Positions 11,253 to 22,589 of a stretch of 64,000 nucleotides of DNA are shown piece after piece. Source of the DNA: Gordionus sp. m RMFG-2023 (lineage: Eukaryota > Nematomorpha > Gordioida > Chordodea > Parachordodidae); the NCBI RefSeq assembly GCF_954871325.1, contig NC_088775.1, positions 80,453,561 through 80,517,560 on the forward strand, read 5' to 3'. Below the pieces are notes generated by a model. The model saw nothing but the letters and a program-made list of their open reading frames with translations, had not been told where the DNA came from and searched no databases. The number at the start of each line of letters is the position of its first letter. Position 1 is the first letter of the stretch. Position numbers and translations under genes: made by a program.

Positions 11253-14243
11253 TAGACATGTGCGCCAACAGCATTTTCGGCGGCGGCGTTTCTTTTTTTA
11301 AAATGATCGGCTGGCGGCGGCGAATCGATTTAGACGCCGCCACAAAAATCGGCGGCGGCGTCAATTATTTTTCTAACTTAAATTTTTTTAAGTAAATTTA
11401 TAAATTCATTGGAAACACTTTTAAAATAAAATTTATACTTTATTATGTTTATAACTATAATTTAATGATTTTATTAAGTTATAATTATCATGAATAAATA
11501 TTATTTTATTAAGATTTAAAGGACATAATAATGATCTTTTAGAGTTCAGAGTGAGCCCAGCTATAGAAAATACACGCTCGCTGGGTGTGCTTATAGCTGG
11601 AACGCACAGGACCTTTCTAGCTAATATTGAAAGTTTAGGAAGATCCAATGCTCTTATCTTCCAAAAATCTAAGACATCTTTTATCTCCAAATTATAAGGC
11701 GAAAATAATGAATAACACTCTTTTTCTAAACTAGTTAAATAGTGTTGTTGTTCCAGGTTATTGTTTTGAATAGATGAATGCTTCGTAGCCAATAACTTAA
11801 GATAATCGAGTTTTGAAGCAACTTCCGTCGTTTTACATTCGTTTAATTCTTCCGTGTAAGACCGTAGAGAGGTAGCGTGTTGACATAAAAATTCAACCGG
11901 AGTAATATTTTTTTCCTTTAAATATTCATTTACTATGTTTATTGATTGAAAACGAGCATCCAAAAGTGCTCCTAACACCTAAGTAAAAAAAATAAAAGAA
12001 AGAATAATGTATAAAAAATAATTTAGGTATTTTAAAATACTACCTGTAGATCGGTTATTGGAAATCTATGATCAAATTTAGTAAGCATATTTTGTTTAAG
12101 GGATGCTATGGGTGGACTATCATTTTCTTTTACAATTAAATGATTTTTAATTTCACTACGAAATAATAAGGCTAAATTTATAGTAACTCCTTTTTGGACA
12201 GATAAAAATTCAACAGTTTGTTTGAAGGTTTTAAGAAAATTTAAAAGTTCATACACCAAATCCCAATCGGAGTTAAATAATTTGAGATCCGGTTTCTCCA
12301 TTCTATTTAATAGAATATTTATAGGATTTTTGTTATTGCCAGTCACACTTTCCAGCATTATTAAAATACTATGCCAACGTGTAGGCACATTTAATTTTAA
12401 GGTTTTATGTTTTTTCTCATATGATTTTTGATTTTCACTATCATCATCATACCCCAAACGATCTTCATAAAAAGGATCATTATCATCCAAATCTAAAATA
12501 TCCGATGTATATGATATCGATTCAAAACATTTTCTATTTTCTATATCGTTTATATTTTCAAAATCCGTTGTTTTGAATCTTAAGGCAACTATAACTTCTC
12601 CAACTTTTTTAATGAGATTTTCAATTTTATTAACTTTTTTTATTCCATCGACTGTCACTAGATTATGTAATCCATGCCCCATACATAAATGATGGTCATA
12701 TTCTCCTAGACGAACACTTTTCTTTACATTGGGTCCTGCATCCGTAACCATTTGAATTTTCTTGGACCCTAAATCAAATTCATTTTCAACTTTTTCTATT
12801 TCGGAAAGAATAGTTTCAGCGGTATGTTTTTGGGTGACATGATGTGTCGCAATGTATAAAATACAGTATTAAAATTATTATCTATTTCGTGAAAAGTAAA
12901 GGTGATATAATTTCGCCGTCTATATTTGTCTGTCCACATATCAAAAGTTATAGCACAAAATTTAGGACCTACATTAATTTGTTGGCATATGTATGCTTTC
13001 ATTGATAAATAAACATAATCTAATCCACTCCGGCTAAGTGTAGTTCTGTCAGGTAATTCTTTGGCATCTGAAATAATGCCATATTTCTACACAATAAAAA
13101 GTTAATAATAAAATATTATGCCATAAAAAATTCTAAATGTGGGGTGTTATAAAATAATTAAATATCTTAACAAATAAAAATTAAGATTGCCCTATAAAAA
13201 ATTATAATGATTTTACAAATAACCTTTAGAAAATCTTGCATTCCAGTATTATTTATAGAAGAGAATGGCATTAAATCCTTGCAACACATGAGAACATAAT
13301 TCCTTACCAGAATCCATTTTTTATCTTTTATAGGGTCAGTTGTATCTTTTACAATGGGTTTGAAAAATAACTTTAAATTTTGTTTAGATATTTCTTCTTT
13401 ACATGATAAATCATGTTTGTCAAGTAAATGTTTTATTATATTTGATGTGCTGATATTTTTTGAAAAAGATTTGATTGGATAACTAATTAAAAAATTTACT
13501 AATATTTATAAAATAATCAAAAAATTTACTCTGAAAATGAAGAATTATTTTCATCCTCACCATCTTTATCAAGTGCTATTTGCAAGCATATATTACAAAA
13601 GACTTTATCTGTAGCAACACTGTTTCTCTTATTATTTGTGTCAGTTTTTAATATTAAGGATCCAAAATGTTTCCATGCAAAAGAAGGTTTTGCTTGCTAG
13701 GATATACTATATTTTGTTACAGGGTATTGCAATGCTGCATCCATTATAATTGTTTTAGTCCTGGTATTTTTATATATGTTATAATGGCAACAAAATAAAA
13801 ATCATTAAATAAAATTTCTATTATGATAAAAAATAAATTTCATATAACGAGTTGTAAATTATTTGAATCAAAATAAAAGGATAAAATATAGATTTACCTT
13901 TTCAAATTTAATGTCCTAATCTTATTTTATCTAGCACGTTGGTCACAAACCTGCCCAAAGTGAGCGAATAAGGATTGTTACAAATCAAATTTATAGCAAA
14001 TAATATTTATTAATTTTAAAAAATAAAATCGCATTTTTTAATAATTCAAAAAATATTTAATATTTTTCTTATATTCATAAATAATATATAAAATAAATAA
14101 TAAAAAATATTTATCACGCCGCCATGCCGCCGAATTTTTACATCGGCGGCGGCGTGTTGAGCGCCGACAATTTTTTGGCGCGCGGCGTCGGCGTGGTCAA
14201 AATCATCGGCGGCGGCGCATTTGACCGGCGGCGCACATGTCTA
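11253..14243 (-). mobile_element. Nearly complete hAT transposon with BED-finger transposase
   Basis: Terminal inverted repeats TAGACATGTGCGCC and GGCGCACATGTCTA are flanked on both sides by the same 8 bp, GTTATAGT (11245-11252 and 14244-14251), the standard hAT target duplication. Subterminal regions are packed with CGGCGG words (11270-11365 and 14115-14235), probably transposase-binding repeats, and are far more GC-rich than the surroundings. The 2991-bp element holds one transposase gene on its minus strand. Confidence 0.93.
11433..13744 (-). pseudogene. hAT transposase (BED zinc finger, DDE core, hAT dimerisation domain), slightly broken
   Basis: Cut-and-paste transposase in several exons. 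The N-terminus (13744-13540) has the BED finger: AWKHFG, CNICL and then HLLDKH across a short intron. Further on are FDMWTDKYRRRNYITFTFHE (about 12950), VTDAGPNVKKSV (12751) and CMGHGLHNLV. NVPTRWHSILIMLES lies near 12380. The C-terminus (from 11978) carries STPSERVFSIAG followed by KRSLL. An intron at about 12041-11979 joins DLQ to VLGALLDARF in frame. I see one in-frame TAG in the BED region (about 13698) and one frameshift near 12845, so the copy is probably inactive but young. The element's own ends and target duplication are intact. Confidence 0.85.
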
Positions 14244-14251
14244 GTTATAGT

Positions 14252-15849
14252 CATCATATGGCAATGGCTGAGATTATAAACTTATAATTTTGAAAAAAGA
14301 TTTGGCTTCTTCAGGAGGTTGATACAACTCAATGAGACGAATATGTTATCGACAGAAGTGTGGGAATATTTTAGGATTTTTTTTCCTTTCAGAACCAAGT
14401 GGATCGTAATTGCTAGAGGAGGGGGGGGGGGGGGAGTTGGAATGTCTATACGGTAAATTCAAAATATATATATGTTTGCCTTTGTCCCATGAGACCAGTA
14501 TGTATTGATCAAGTCGATTGTTATTAAGGTTCGAGCTGTATTGTAATATCAGCTCCAGCGAATAAACGATTTAAAATTTAATTCTATTTAAGGTCAAAAA
14601 AAAGTAATCCTTTTAAGAAATTTTTGTCCCTAAACTTACAAATATTTTATTTATTTATGCTACCCCCTCTACCTCTCTTTAAAACGATAAATAGCTCCTA
14701 CCCTTGCAGCTTATGTAGACGCTAAGTGCTCGAACTTTTTCACGGCCATGAAATTCTAATATTATAAATTGGGAAATCCTATACACAATAACAATTAATA
14801 TACTACCTAGATTGAATTCATTAATTTAAATGTGTAGCAAATCAGCTGGTGAGAGGCCATTTTCTGTTGCCAATATTATAGTTTTAGTGCACTATTTGAA
14901 AAAGGGCGAAAATAAAGTTTAACAACACTGCATATTATATAATCATAAAATTATATTTAAATTATAGCCAGAAGTGTAGCTGAACTCTTATTGGGACCTT
15001 CCTTCTAAAAATCATTTGAGGCCCCAAATTATAAAAAAGAATTATGAATGTTTTGAGTCCTTTTAAACCTTTAAGGTGATTCTTACATGTGCTTAGTGGT
15101 GGAGTTCCATTACGTATACATTAAGTAGAGGATTTAAGACTACCGTTTGGAGATATTTTTCGCTTATCTTTGTCTATGTTTTCTAAATTTTATAGACATT
15201 TTTACAAAATTCGTTTCGATGTAGCCATGATTAACTTGCGTAATATATAAATATATTGGCAAGGGCGATAGGTTGATGGGTGCTTATTTTTTAAAATACA
15301 TCTTGAGCGGGGTTTTTTAATTTTGAAAAAATCTATATGAAAATGAATTCCAGTATAGTGTATAATAGAGATCTGCAAAGCTCGACTCATCCAAAGGTCC
15401 GAAAGCCTATAACGTCAGGGTAAAAAATTTAACAGCGAGGGTTTGGAAATCCCTATGTAAAAAATTTTCCTTTAAACTAAAAACTTATAAGATTTATCAG
15501 ATTGGGAAATAATTGAAAATGCCAAATCTTCTGTATCTTTTATAACTCTAACCTCCATTCAAAATAAACCTATAAAAAATGGCTATAAATTTAAATAAAA
15601 ATAGTCCTTACCCAAAGCTGCCAGTTAACATCAGAATACAAAATGAAATGTTAAAAAATAGAAAAAGTTTAATAAGGATGCATAGCGATGAATGCAAAGG
15701 TGAAGGCCTGAAGATTCGATTAATCTATATATTTTTAAAGTATTTCATCTACAATAGATATGAAATGAATAAAAAGCTCACACCAAATGTGCATTATATA
15801 CATCCAAAGAAATTTGATTAAATAAATACCTAAGGTATTTCTGAAAAGC
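14252..15849. other. Spacer with hAT scraps and an unrecognised 80-aa ORF
   Basis: Contains a G-run at 14421-14434 and a GTTTAACAACACTG hAT-like terminus near 14909-14922. At 15365 a TAGAGATCTGCAAAGC terminus of the CCCGG-rich hAT family starts without a visible partner. An ORF at 15579-15821 (basic, 80 aa) resembles nothing I know; it may belong to the hAT remnant that follows. Confidence 0.4.
14640..14723 (+). mobile_element. Right-end fragment of the CAGCGTCTACATGA MITE family
   Basis: AGCTCCTACCCTTGCAGC followed by TTATGTAGACGCTA matches the right end of the complete 497-bp MITE at 45412-45908 (TTCCTACCCCTCCCGC, then TCATGTAGACGCTG). The left end is missing. Confidence 0.55.
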
Positions 15850-17465
15850 CATGAAGAAAGAAGTTTCACAATTAGAAAATTTATTCAGTGACAAATTACG
15901 ATATGAATTGTCTTCATTTGCCCTTATTTACAAAGATTTAGTCAATTAATAAAAATACTGATGAATATAATGATGATAATCCAATCAAGTTTAATAAATG
16001 CTTATGTGTCTATGCGATTCTTTGACGCTATGGTATGCACACAACCAGGGTTGGGCATGTTACTTAGTAAAAGTCTACGGGTCAACCGTTATAAAATATA
16101 ACGGCTAAGTTACCATTGTCATCTCAATAAAAGTTAAAAGTTGATATTACTTTTATTTAGAACATGTAACAGTTACAAAAAAACTCTACATTACATAATT
16201 AAAAATAAAAATAAATTAAAATAAAATAATGTGGTAAAGAATTTGATTATTTCATTTTTCTGTAAAGTCCAAAATAAATAATAAAGAAACCAAAACTAGT
16301 TTGTTAATATTTTATTGTCAAATTTTATAAAAATCAATAATTATCATTTTAAAGTAATCGACAAAGAATATTTTTCAAATAACTTCTTCTTCTGTTTGAT
16401 ATTTTAATCAAATCTACAAATCAAAATAAGGGGAATCGGGATGGGTTAATATGAATTGTAATGAATAAATATTTATATTATTGGATATTTATGCTGTATA
16501 TTGATTTCAAATGATGGATCCAGATAGAGGATTCTTTCAATTTATCTTTGAAGACAGCTGTTAAATATAAAAATTATTTTTAACGGTACTATCTGTATGT
16601 ACAATGTTATGATAAAAATCTTCAAATGATACTTCAAATAATCTGTTTTTTATAATCTATAGTACAAAATTTGTTTTTTTTATCAAATCTCTCATCGTCT
16701 TCCTATGCAGAAAAAAATGTTTTTCAATGGCTGTTAATGTTTAAGAAAATAAAAACGATGTATAACTAAATCCCACAATGTTTAGATTTGAAAATGAGGA
16801 AATCCTATTAGCATTCTATTGGATTCCCTTTTTTTTATGTTGACCAAAACAATCAGACATTCGATTTTAACATTTAATATATTTTATAAAAATGTCTAAA
16901 AAATCGTAAAAAATATTTATAAAATTACTAAAAACAAACGTTACTTTACACAAACAAATATAATGGTTATGGAAGTTCTTAGTTTTCTTTTTAAAATCGG
17001 AGATAAGTAACGTATAGCTATTTGTAAATTTTTGTCCAACTCTGCACATAACTGCATATGCTAATCTATTTTTTGCTAACATATTAGTAAATTGTGAAAG
17101 AAAATTTAGTAAATTTAAAATTATAAAAAAATAGGTTGAAAGCAAATATGGGGCACGATTAATTGGATGCATATTTATTGATGCCCGTTAAAAAGATTAT
17201 GCAATATTCGTTTAAATTTATTTAATTGGGAAAATATATTTGCAATATGACTGATTTATGTGTACAATATGTTTTATTATCCGTGAAATATGATGTAATA
17301 ATGTATGATTTAAATTTTTCAGTGTAATATGTAACAATTTTATATGTGCAATTATTATTATTTTATATGTGTAATATATATTTTATTATATGCGCAATTG
17401 CGATAAGTATATTTTTATGTGCAATTAGTATGATTTTATATGTGCAATTCTTAAATAAAAAATGT
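15850..17465 (+). mobile_element. Remnant of a ZMYM1-type hAT transposon, split by a younger MITE
   Basis: At 17080-17170 the plus strand encodes NCERKFSKFKIIKK followed by a degraded tail, the C-terminal signature (ERxFSKLKxIK) of ZMYM1-like hAT transposases. The coding trace continues leftward across the MITE to about 15850. After it, 17180-17460 is full of degenerate TTTATATGTGCAATTA words. The same two features (a CEKTFSKLKITK segment, then TGTGCAAT words) occur in order at 42.55-43.05 kb inside the hAT at 40502-43245, so both are probably one family. No intact ends are visible here. Confidence 0.55.
16046..17044. mobile_element. 999-bp non-autonomous hAT element
   Basis: Ends are CAGGGTTGGGCA at 16046 and TGTCCAACTCTG at 17044. 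Flanks are CACACAAC (16038-16045) and CACATAAC (17045-17052), a 7-of-8 match. It interrupts the coding trace of the older hAT remnant. The interior is AT-rich; the 101-aa minus ORF over its right end is incidental. Confidence 0.75.
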
Positions 17466-17510
17466 GATTATCGTTTAATACGAGTCTTTTAAAAAAATGT
17501 TAATTGAGAT

Positions 17511-17750
17511 ATGGTTTTGTCTAAAAATAAAAGAAATTATAAAACCATGTATAATATGGACGGAAAAATGGTTAAACACTGGTCAAATGCCAGCAAATGG
17601 GAGTATGAGGACAAAGTCCCCATAAAAATGAGACCGTTAGAATTTGTCCACAAGACCGCTGCATCGCCAATCTGCCCCTGGATAACTATCCCTGATCATT
17701 ATTATAGAAATGAATATTTATTAGATATTATATATCCCAGAATATTTTAG
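17511..17750 (+). CDS. Unrecognised 79-aa protein
   Basis: An ATG-initiated ORF with well-mixed composition, including three Trp, two Pro-rich turns and charged residues. It looks more like real protein than the low-complexity ORFs around it. Sequence features include KMVKHWSNASKWEYEDK (about 20-36), KMRPLEFVHKTAASPICPW (about 39-57) and DHYYRNEYLLDI near the end. No signal peptide or membrane segment. I do not recognise the family; the size and basic character would suit a small mitochondrial or ribosomal protein, but that is a guess. It may also be one exon of a larger gene. It starts just beyond the hAT remnant. Confidence 0.4.
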   Translation: MVLSKNKRNYKTMYNMDGKMVKHWSNASKWEYEDKVPIKMRPLEFVHKTAASPICPWITIPDHYYRNEYLLDIIYPRIF

Positions 17751-20654
17751 AATAATTACAAACCTTAGCTAATATGACAGATATTTTGTTATTAAAATAT
17801 TTTCACATTTTGCCTAAATTTTATATAATTTACATATAGTTATTGGAATTGAAATATTATAACGAATTACATATTTGCAAACAAAATTTATTATAGATTA
17901 TATGGAATGCCATTTAATATAATTCTAATTCTTTATAAGTTATAGCAGCCTCACTATCTTTATCCCTGTTTTTTTTCTTAAGTGTATCTCTTGATTCAAT
18001 ATTATAAAACATGTATTATATATATATAAATACTTGCAATTTCTCACTACATTTATTAATGTAAATTTTATAATAAAAATATATAAACTTATCTGATGAA
18101 TAATATTTTAATAAAAGTAATCTATCTAAGAATTAAGTCTTCTCCTAAATAATCCCTCTAAATATTCAGTTTGGCTTATTCTGGTTGTATAGGCTATTTG
18201 AAAATAATTTGGTTCTATAAATAATTTGTATACTTATATTTTAATAAGTAAATAATATTAGCTTTAAAGTAACATTGGTCCCTTTTCTGGGGATATAATA
18301 CTTTTTTGCACAAATTATTTATTAAAATATTTTATAATATAAAAAATCAGTTGTATAATAAAAATTATTTGTTATTTAGAATTAAAAAATTTTGCGCGCC
18401 TCGGAAAACGCTTTGAAAAAACGTTTTGTTTGGAAATGGCCTTACTCTCTGACAACTGATGACATCTAAATCTGATATACTAATAAAAATAGAAGAAATG
18501 ATATTTTTTTTTGTTTATAGATTTTTTAAAATTATATATTTATATATTATACTTAATGATTGAAACTCTGTAACTCCCGATATATGCTTTATGTATCGTG
18601 ACAAGACCACAAAACAAAATGTCAAAATCAATATAGGATTCAATGTGCTAACTTCTTCCTTTGGCCCTCATGCCCTAACCTTTTTCAAGAATCTAGGGCA
18701 TCGCATAACTTCAGGTACCTGGACTCCAATCGAGCTTACTTTTAAAGAGAAGTATATAATCAATTTTTCCTTTTACTTTCTTCTTAAAAATGATTATTTT
18801 CTCTTCATTTTAATAAATGACATTGATATGTATAAATATTTATTTGTACTCTTAATTTATTTTGAAATATTATCTTATCTGTTGAATATGCCAAACTAAA
18901 AAATATTTTTTTTTATTATATGAATTATTATTTTTAAACTTTTTTTAAAAATTAAGTTTGGTTTAGATTATTACTTTTTTTTCTGACTCTAAACTGTTTC
19001 GAGAAAGGTTTTTATTACTTATTTGGAGAACAATATATAACCAGTGTATAATATTCTGGATGATTCTGACATCAATTGTTTCAAAAAGTTGATCAAAAAA
19101 ATGTATTTTTCTACAAAATTTCTACCATAGTTCCTTTAGTACAGGGAGCTCCAAAAATGATCCCCTTTTTCAGCAACTTTTCGTTTAAATTATTTTCCCT
19201 AATTTTATGATATTGATATGCAATATTGCTTCATGTTTAAGGTTACGGATCAAACTTGGTCCAAAGTTTTTAACCTAACAAGAAAGGAGCCATTTAAGCT
19301 AACTCATTACCTTTGGGATTAAACGCCAAGGGGTAAAAATGGCAAATAATTAAATTGCATTGGAAAAATCTAAAAACAATAAAACAGAAAAAAATTTTAA
19401 AAATATGAATTGTGTAATGTGGAGCAGAAGTTGACCATAATAAAAAAATGTTCAGAATAGGCACATTCAAGTTGTGCTAGGAACGATCCATTTTATATGT
19501 GACCCTATTGTGAAGATCAATTTTTTTAGAAATAAAATATATTTATTATTAAAAATATATATTAATTATAACAATATAAAATTTGTATTTTATATTTGCC
19601 ATCTTATCCCAAGGGTCTTATCATCGTCGGTATATTGTAAAAAGCAACCCTAAATGCCCATAAAAGGTAAAAAGCCCGGTTTTTTTTATTTTGTTGTCTA
19701 ATGATGTGGCTATCCAATGGTACAATTAGTTTTTCACTAAAATAAATTTAACATTTTGTTGTAAAAGAGTAAAACACCTGCCGTATAGCCCCTGTCACCC
19801 CAACTTTATATTATATGGTTATAATCTAAGTTACAAGGAATCTAGCTCTAAAATTTTTCATATCGTCGAGGCTGAATCATAAAGTATGATTTAACCTTCA
19901 AAAAATTACTAAATATGATAAAATTAATTATAATATAATAGCTACTTCCTCTAAAAAAATATCTATTGATATTTCAATTAGGATTAAGAACGAATACAAA
20001 TTAAATATAATTTTGAACAATTGATCAAAGAATTTGCAATAAAATATGTATATTGGAAATGATTTTATTAGTAAAAAAAGGATGATTATTATTATTATAA
20101 CATTCATAATATTTTTTTACGTTTATAGTATTACTGATAGAAAAATCAATTTAATTCACACAAAAATTAGTATTTAAAAAAAAAATTTATATATTAAAAT
20201 CGCAAATATAAAAAAGGAAAAATAAGTACAAACAATGAAGGGAGGGAAAGAAGGATTTATAAGAAAACGTTTTTAATAACAATTTAAACAAGATGATTTA
20301 GAAAATGTTTCGATTAAAAAATTATAATATTGACGGAATATCAGGTAAATTTTTCTTCTTCCAAGGACAAAATTTTTCGTAAGGCACTTCATTTGATGCG
20401 AAGTTAAGTGTTCATCGTGAATTTTAGAATCATCTAAATTTTTCTTTGCGGTTTTCAGTTTTATTTTCGAAATAGGTTTTCAATTAGATATAAGGAAATC
20501 CTAATTATTTAAAAATACTCTTTCCTGCTTTATTCTTTTTACACAAATGTTATTAAAGAACAGAAGTTATGAATTATTTTTAAAAAAATTATATATACAA
20601 AACATAGTGCGATAACAGTCTCTTTTATATTCATAAAAACTATATTATTATTCC
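17751..20654. other. AT-rich intergenic stretch
   Basis: No supported gene. An ORF at 18591-18899 begins with a well-mixed segment (GFNVLTSSFGPHALTFF) and then degenerates into hydrophobic AT-driven sequence; it could be a transposon scrap but I cannot place it. The rest shows no repeat or ends that I can pair. Confidence 0.4.
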
Positions 20655-22589
20655 TTAGTATAAGTTTCTGTTCACAAATTTACGGTAGGAAGAATTGGCA
20701 ATGTATAGGAAGTAAAATCCTAAACTGGAATAACAATATTCCATCATTAAGAAAATGGCTATGAGTATCGCCAATATATCTTTGTTAAAATGTTTCGCTA
20801 GTATATCCAAAAACATTTGTATCATAGATATGGGTAAAATGAAAACTACGAATTCCCACGTGAGTATCATGAAGGTCTTTATATGCTGCCGATATTCTAC
20901 TATTTTTCTTTCTTGTCTTCTCAACTGATAGTTTATCCTAATCTCTTTGGTACTTTCAATTCTATCTTGTAAATTAGGATCGATAGCGAAAATATTTAAG
21001 AGAGATAGGTGGCGCTTATATCCTTGAGGGAATACTTTATTGGAAAAAGTTTTATCACATTTAGGTTTCAAGTTATCAGTGCTTACATTGGAGTCGGATA
21101 TTTTAAAAATATTTGGTAAGTTTAGAGAGGATGTTGGATTAGATTTATAGGAAATCGAGAAATGAGTCAGTACATCACTGTTCGCTCTCGGCACATCAGC
21201 CCTCTGTTCCGTATTATTTAAAGTTTTAGAATGATTGAAAAAATTTTCAAGGTATCTTATAATCCGTTTAGCTCCTGACAACTGTGTGAGGTAGGCAGCA
21301 TCGGTATTCTCCTTAACTTTTATATTTATAAATTTGACTATCAAAATTGCGATAAAGGGTAATATTTTGACCATCAGCTCTCTCCAAAATTGATATTGAA
21401 CCCATATATTATGTTTATCTCCGTTTATTATATTCATTTCGTATTCGTAATAATATATAAACTTGTAAAAATAGGTATACAGATTTAGATGAATATTTTT
21501 ATAATCTTCATTAAGGTGTGAAAGAAAAAGAGTCATATTGCTCTTGGGTGATTGGGAGTTATAACATGGAATGGCAGAACAACACAGCAAAGATTGCCCG
21601 CTTAAATGAAAATCGTTCTTAGATATTATAAAAGAATTTACATCGGTTATTGTGTGATTGACAAAAACCTTTCCCACTCTAATTCTACTCACGATTTTCA
21701 TCCAGAAATAAGTTGGTGCATACCACATAAATGAATAAATTAAGGTAAATATTAAGATTAATCGAATCATTCTATTTGTTAGCCAAATTCTGTACTTTAT
21801 TGGGCTCCATATTGCCATCATTTGATTGAAGGAGACAAAGAGATAAATTAGAAAACTCCAAGCTAAGAATGGTTTGAAGATAGGATTAAAAAAATGAGCG
21901 TAAAATTGAACGTATGACTTCTGTTCATACCATATTTTAGATGCCTGGAATTGTAAGAAATAAATATTACAAAATGGATATGAGTAAGCATCGTATAGAA
22001 TTCCAGATCTGTTATTATTAAAAATTGTTGAATTTTTAAAAGCCATTAAAAATGTATTTAAATGTTTAATATCGATATTAATTCCAATATTTACCAAGTG
22101 AAAAACTTCTAATATAGGAAATAATATTAATGAAAGTGTATAAATCAAATTGGAGATAAAAAACCAATTAAGCAAAGTATCCGTATTATTCTTTTTTTCT
22201 TTCATATAATAAGGTTTTCTATTAAGACGTTGAATACGATTAGAATGGGTAGTAATATAGGCGGAATTCGCTATCGCTATCTTTTGGGAATCAAAGTTTT
22301 TACGGATATTTTTAAAATGTTTCACAAGTAATTTGTAATTAAAGAGTCTTTTTAAACGATTTCTTTCCCTATTTGTGCCTCCTCCGATCGATATGTCATA
22401 TTTTATGAGGAGGGATATATATTTGCACTTTTTGTTTATAAAAGATGCGTGGAATAAATAAATTCCTATCGAATTGCCAATTACTCCAGCGATTAATATG
22501 ATAGGACTAGCTATTTTATAGATCATTTTAACATTCGGGTTATAAGCATTCACAATTGAATTTGATGGAATCCAATAACTTTCATTCAT
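20655..22589 (-). CDS. Rhodopsin-like (class A) G-protein-coupled receptor, probably peptide-type
   Basis: A 644-aa single-exon receptor of the plasma membrane. The N-terminus is short and has an N-glycosylation site (NES). Membrane spans by eye: TM1 24-47 (with GNS, the TM1 Asn), TM2 138-166, TM3 233-257, TM4 272-298, TM5 403-424, TM6 568-595 and TM7 603-632. Cys207 precedes TM3, and the second outer loop has CC and C (336-342) for the usual disulfide. The position of DRY reads NQMMAI, followed by WSPIKYR. TM7 ends YSSLGFYFLYIANSSYRKF, like the NSSxNFxxY...F/YR of invertebrate FMRFamide/myosuppressin-type receptors. Two oddities stand out: intracellular loop 1 is about 85 residues (10-15 is usual) and very basic, and loop 3 is about 140. 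The stop falls soon after TM7, so the C-tail is very short. The ligand is unknown. Confidence 0.72.
   Translation of the reverse strand: MNESYWIPSNSIVNAYNPNVKMIYKIASPIILIAGVIGNSIGIYLFHASFINKKCKYISLLIKYDISIGGGTNRERNRLKRLFNYKLLVKHFKNIRKNFDSQKIAIANSAYITTHSNRIQRLNRKPYYMKEKKNNTDTLLNWFFISNLIYTLSLILFPILEVFHLVNIGINIDIKHLNTFLMAFKNSTIFNNNRSGILYDAYSYPFCNIYFLQFQASKIWYEQKSYVQFYAHFFNPIFKPFLAWSFLIYLFVSFNQMMAIWSPIKYRIWLTNRMIRLILIFTLIYSFMWYAPTYFWMKIVSRIRVGKVFVNHTITDVNSFIISKNDFHLSGQSLLCCSAIPCYNSQSPKSNMTLFLSHLNEDYKNIHLNLYTYFYKFIYYYEYEMNIINGDKHNIWVQYQFWRELMVKILPFIAILIVKFINIKVKENTDAAYLTQLSGAKRIIRYLENFFNHSKTLNNTEQRADVPRANSDVLTHFSISYKSNPTSSLNLPNIFKISDSNVSTDNLKPKCDKTFSNKVFPQGYKRHLSLLNIFAIDPNLQDRIESTKEIRINYQLRRQERKIVEYRQHIKTFMILTWEFVVFILPISMIQMFLDILAKHFNKDILAILIAIFLMMEYCYSSLGFYFLYIANSSYRKFVNRNLY

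Noticed and set aside
12222-12431. 69-aa plus-strand ORF
   Set aside because: Antisense shadow of the hAT transposase.
15579-15821. 80-aa basic ORF
   Set aside because: No recognisable motif; it lies directly before a hAT remnant and may be part of it. Not strong enough to list as a gene.
18591-18899. 102-aa ORF starting with GFNVLTSSFGPHALTFF-type sequence
   Set aside because: Only the first third is protein-like; no family could be named and the rest is AT-driven hydrophobic sequence.
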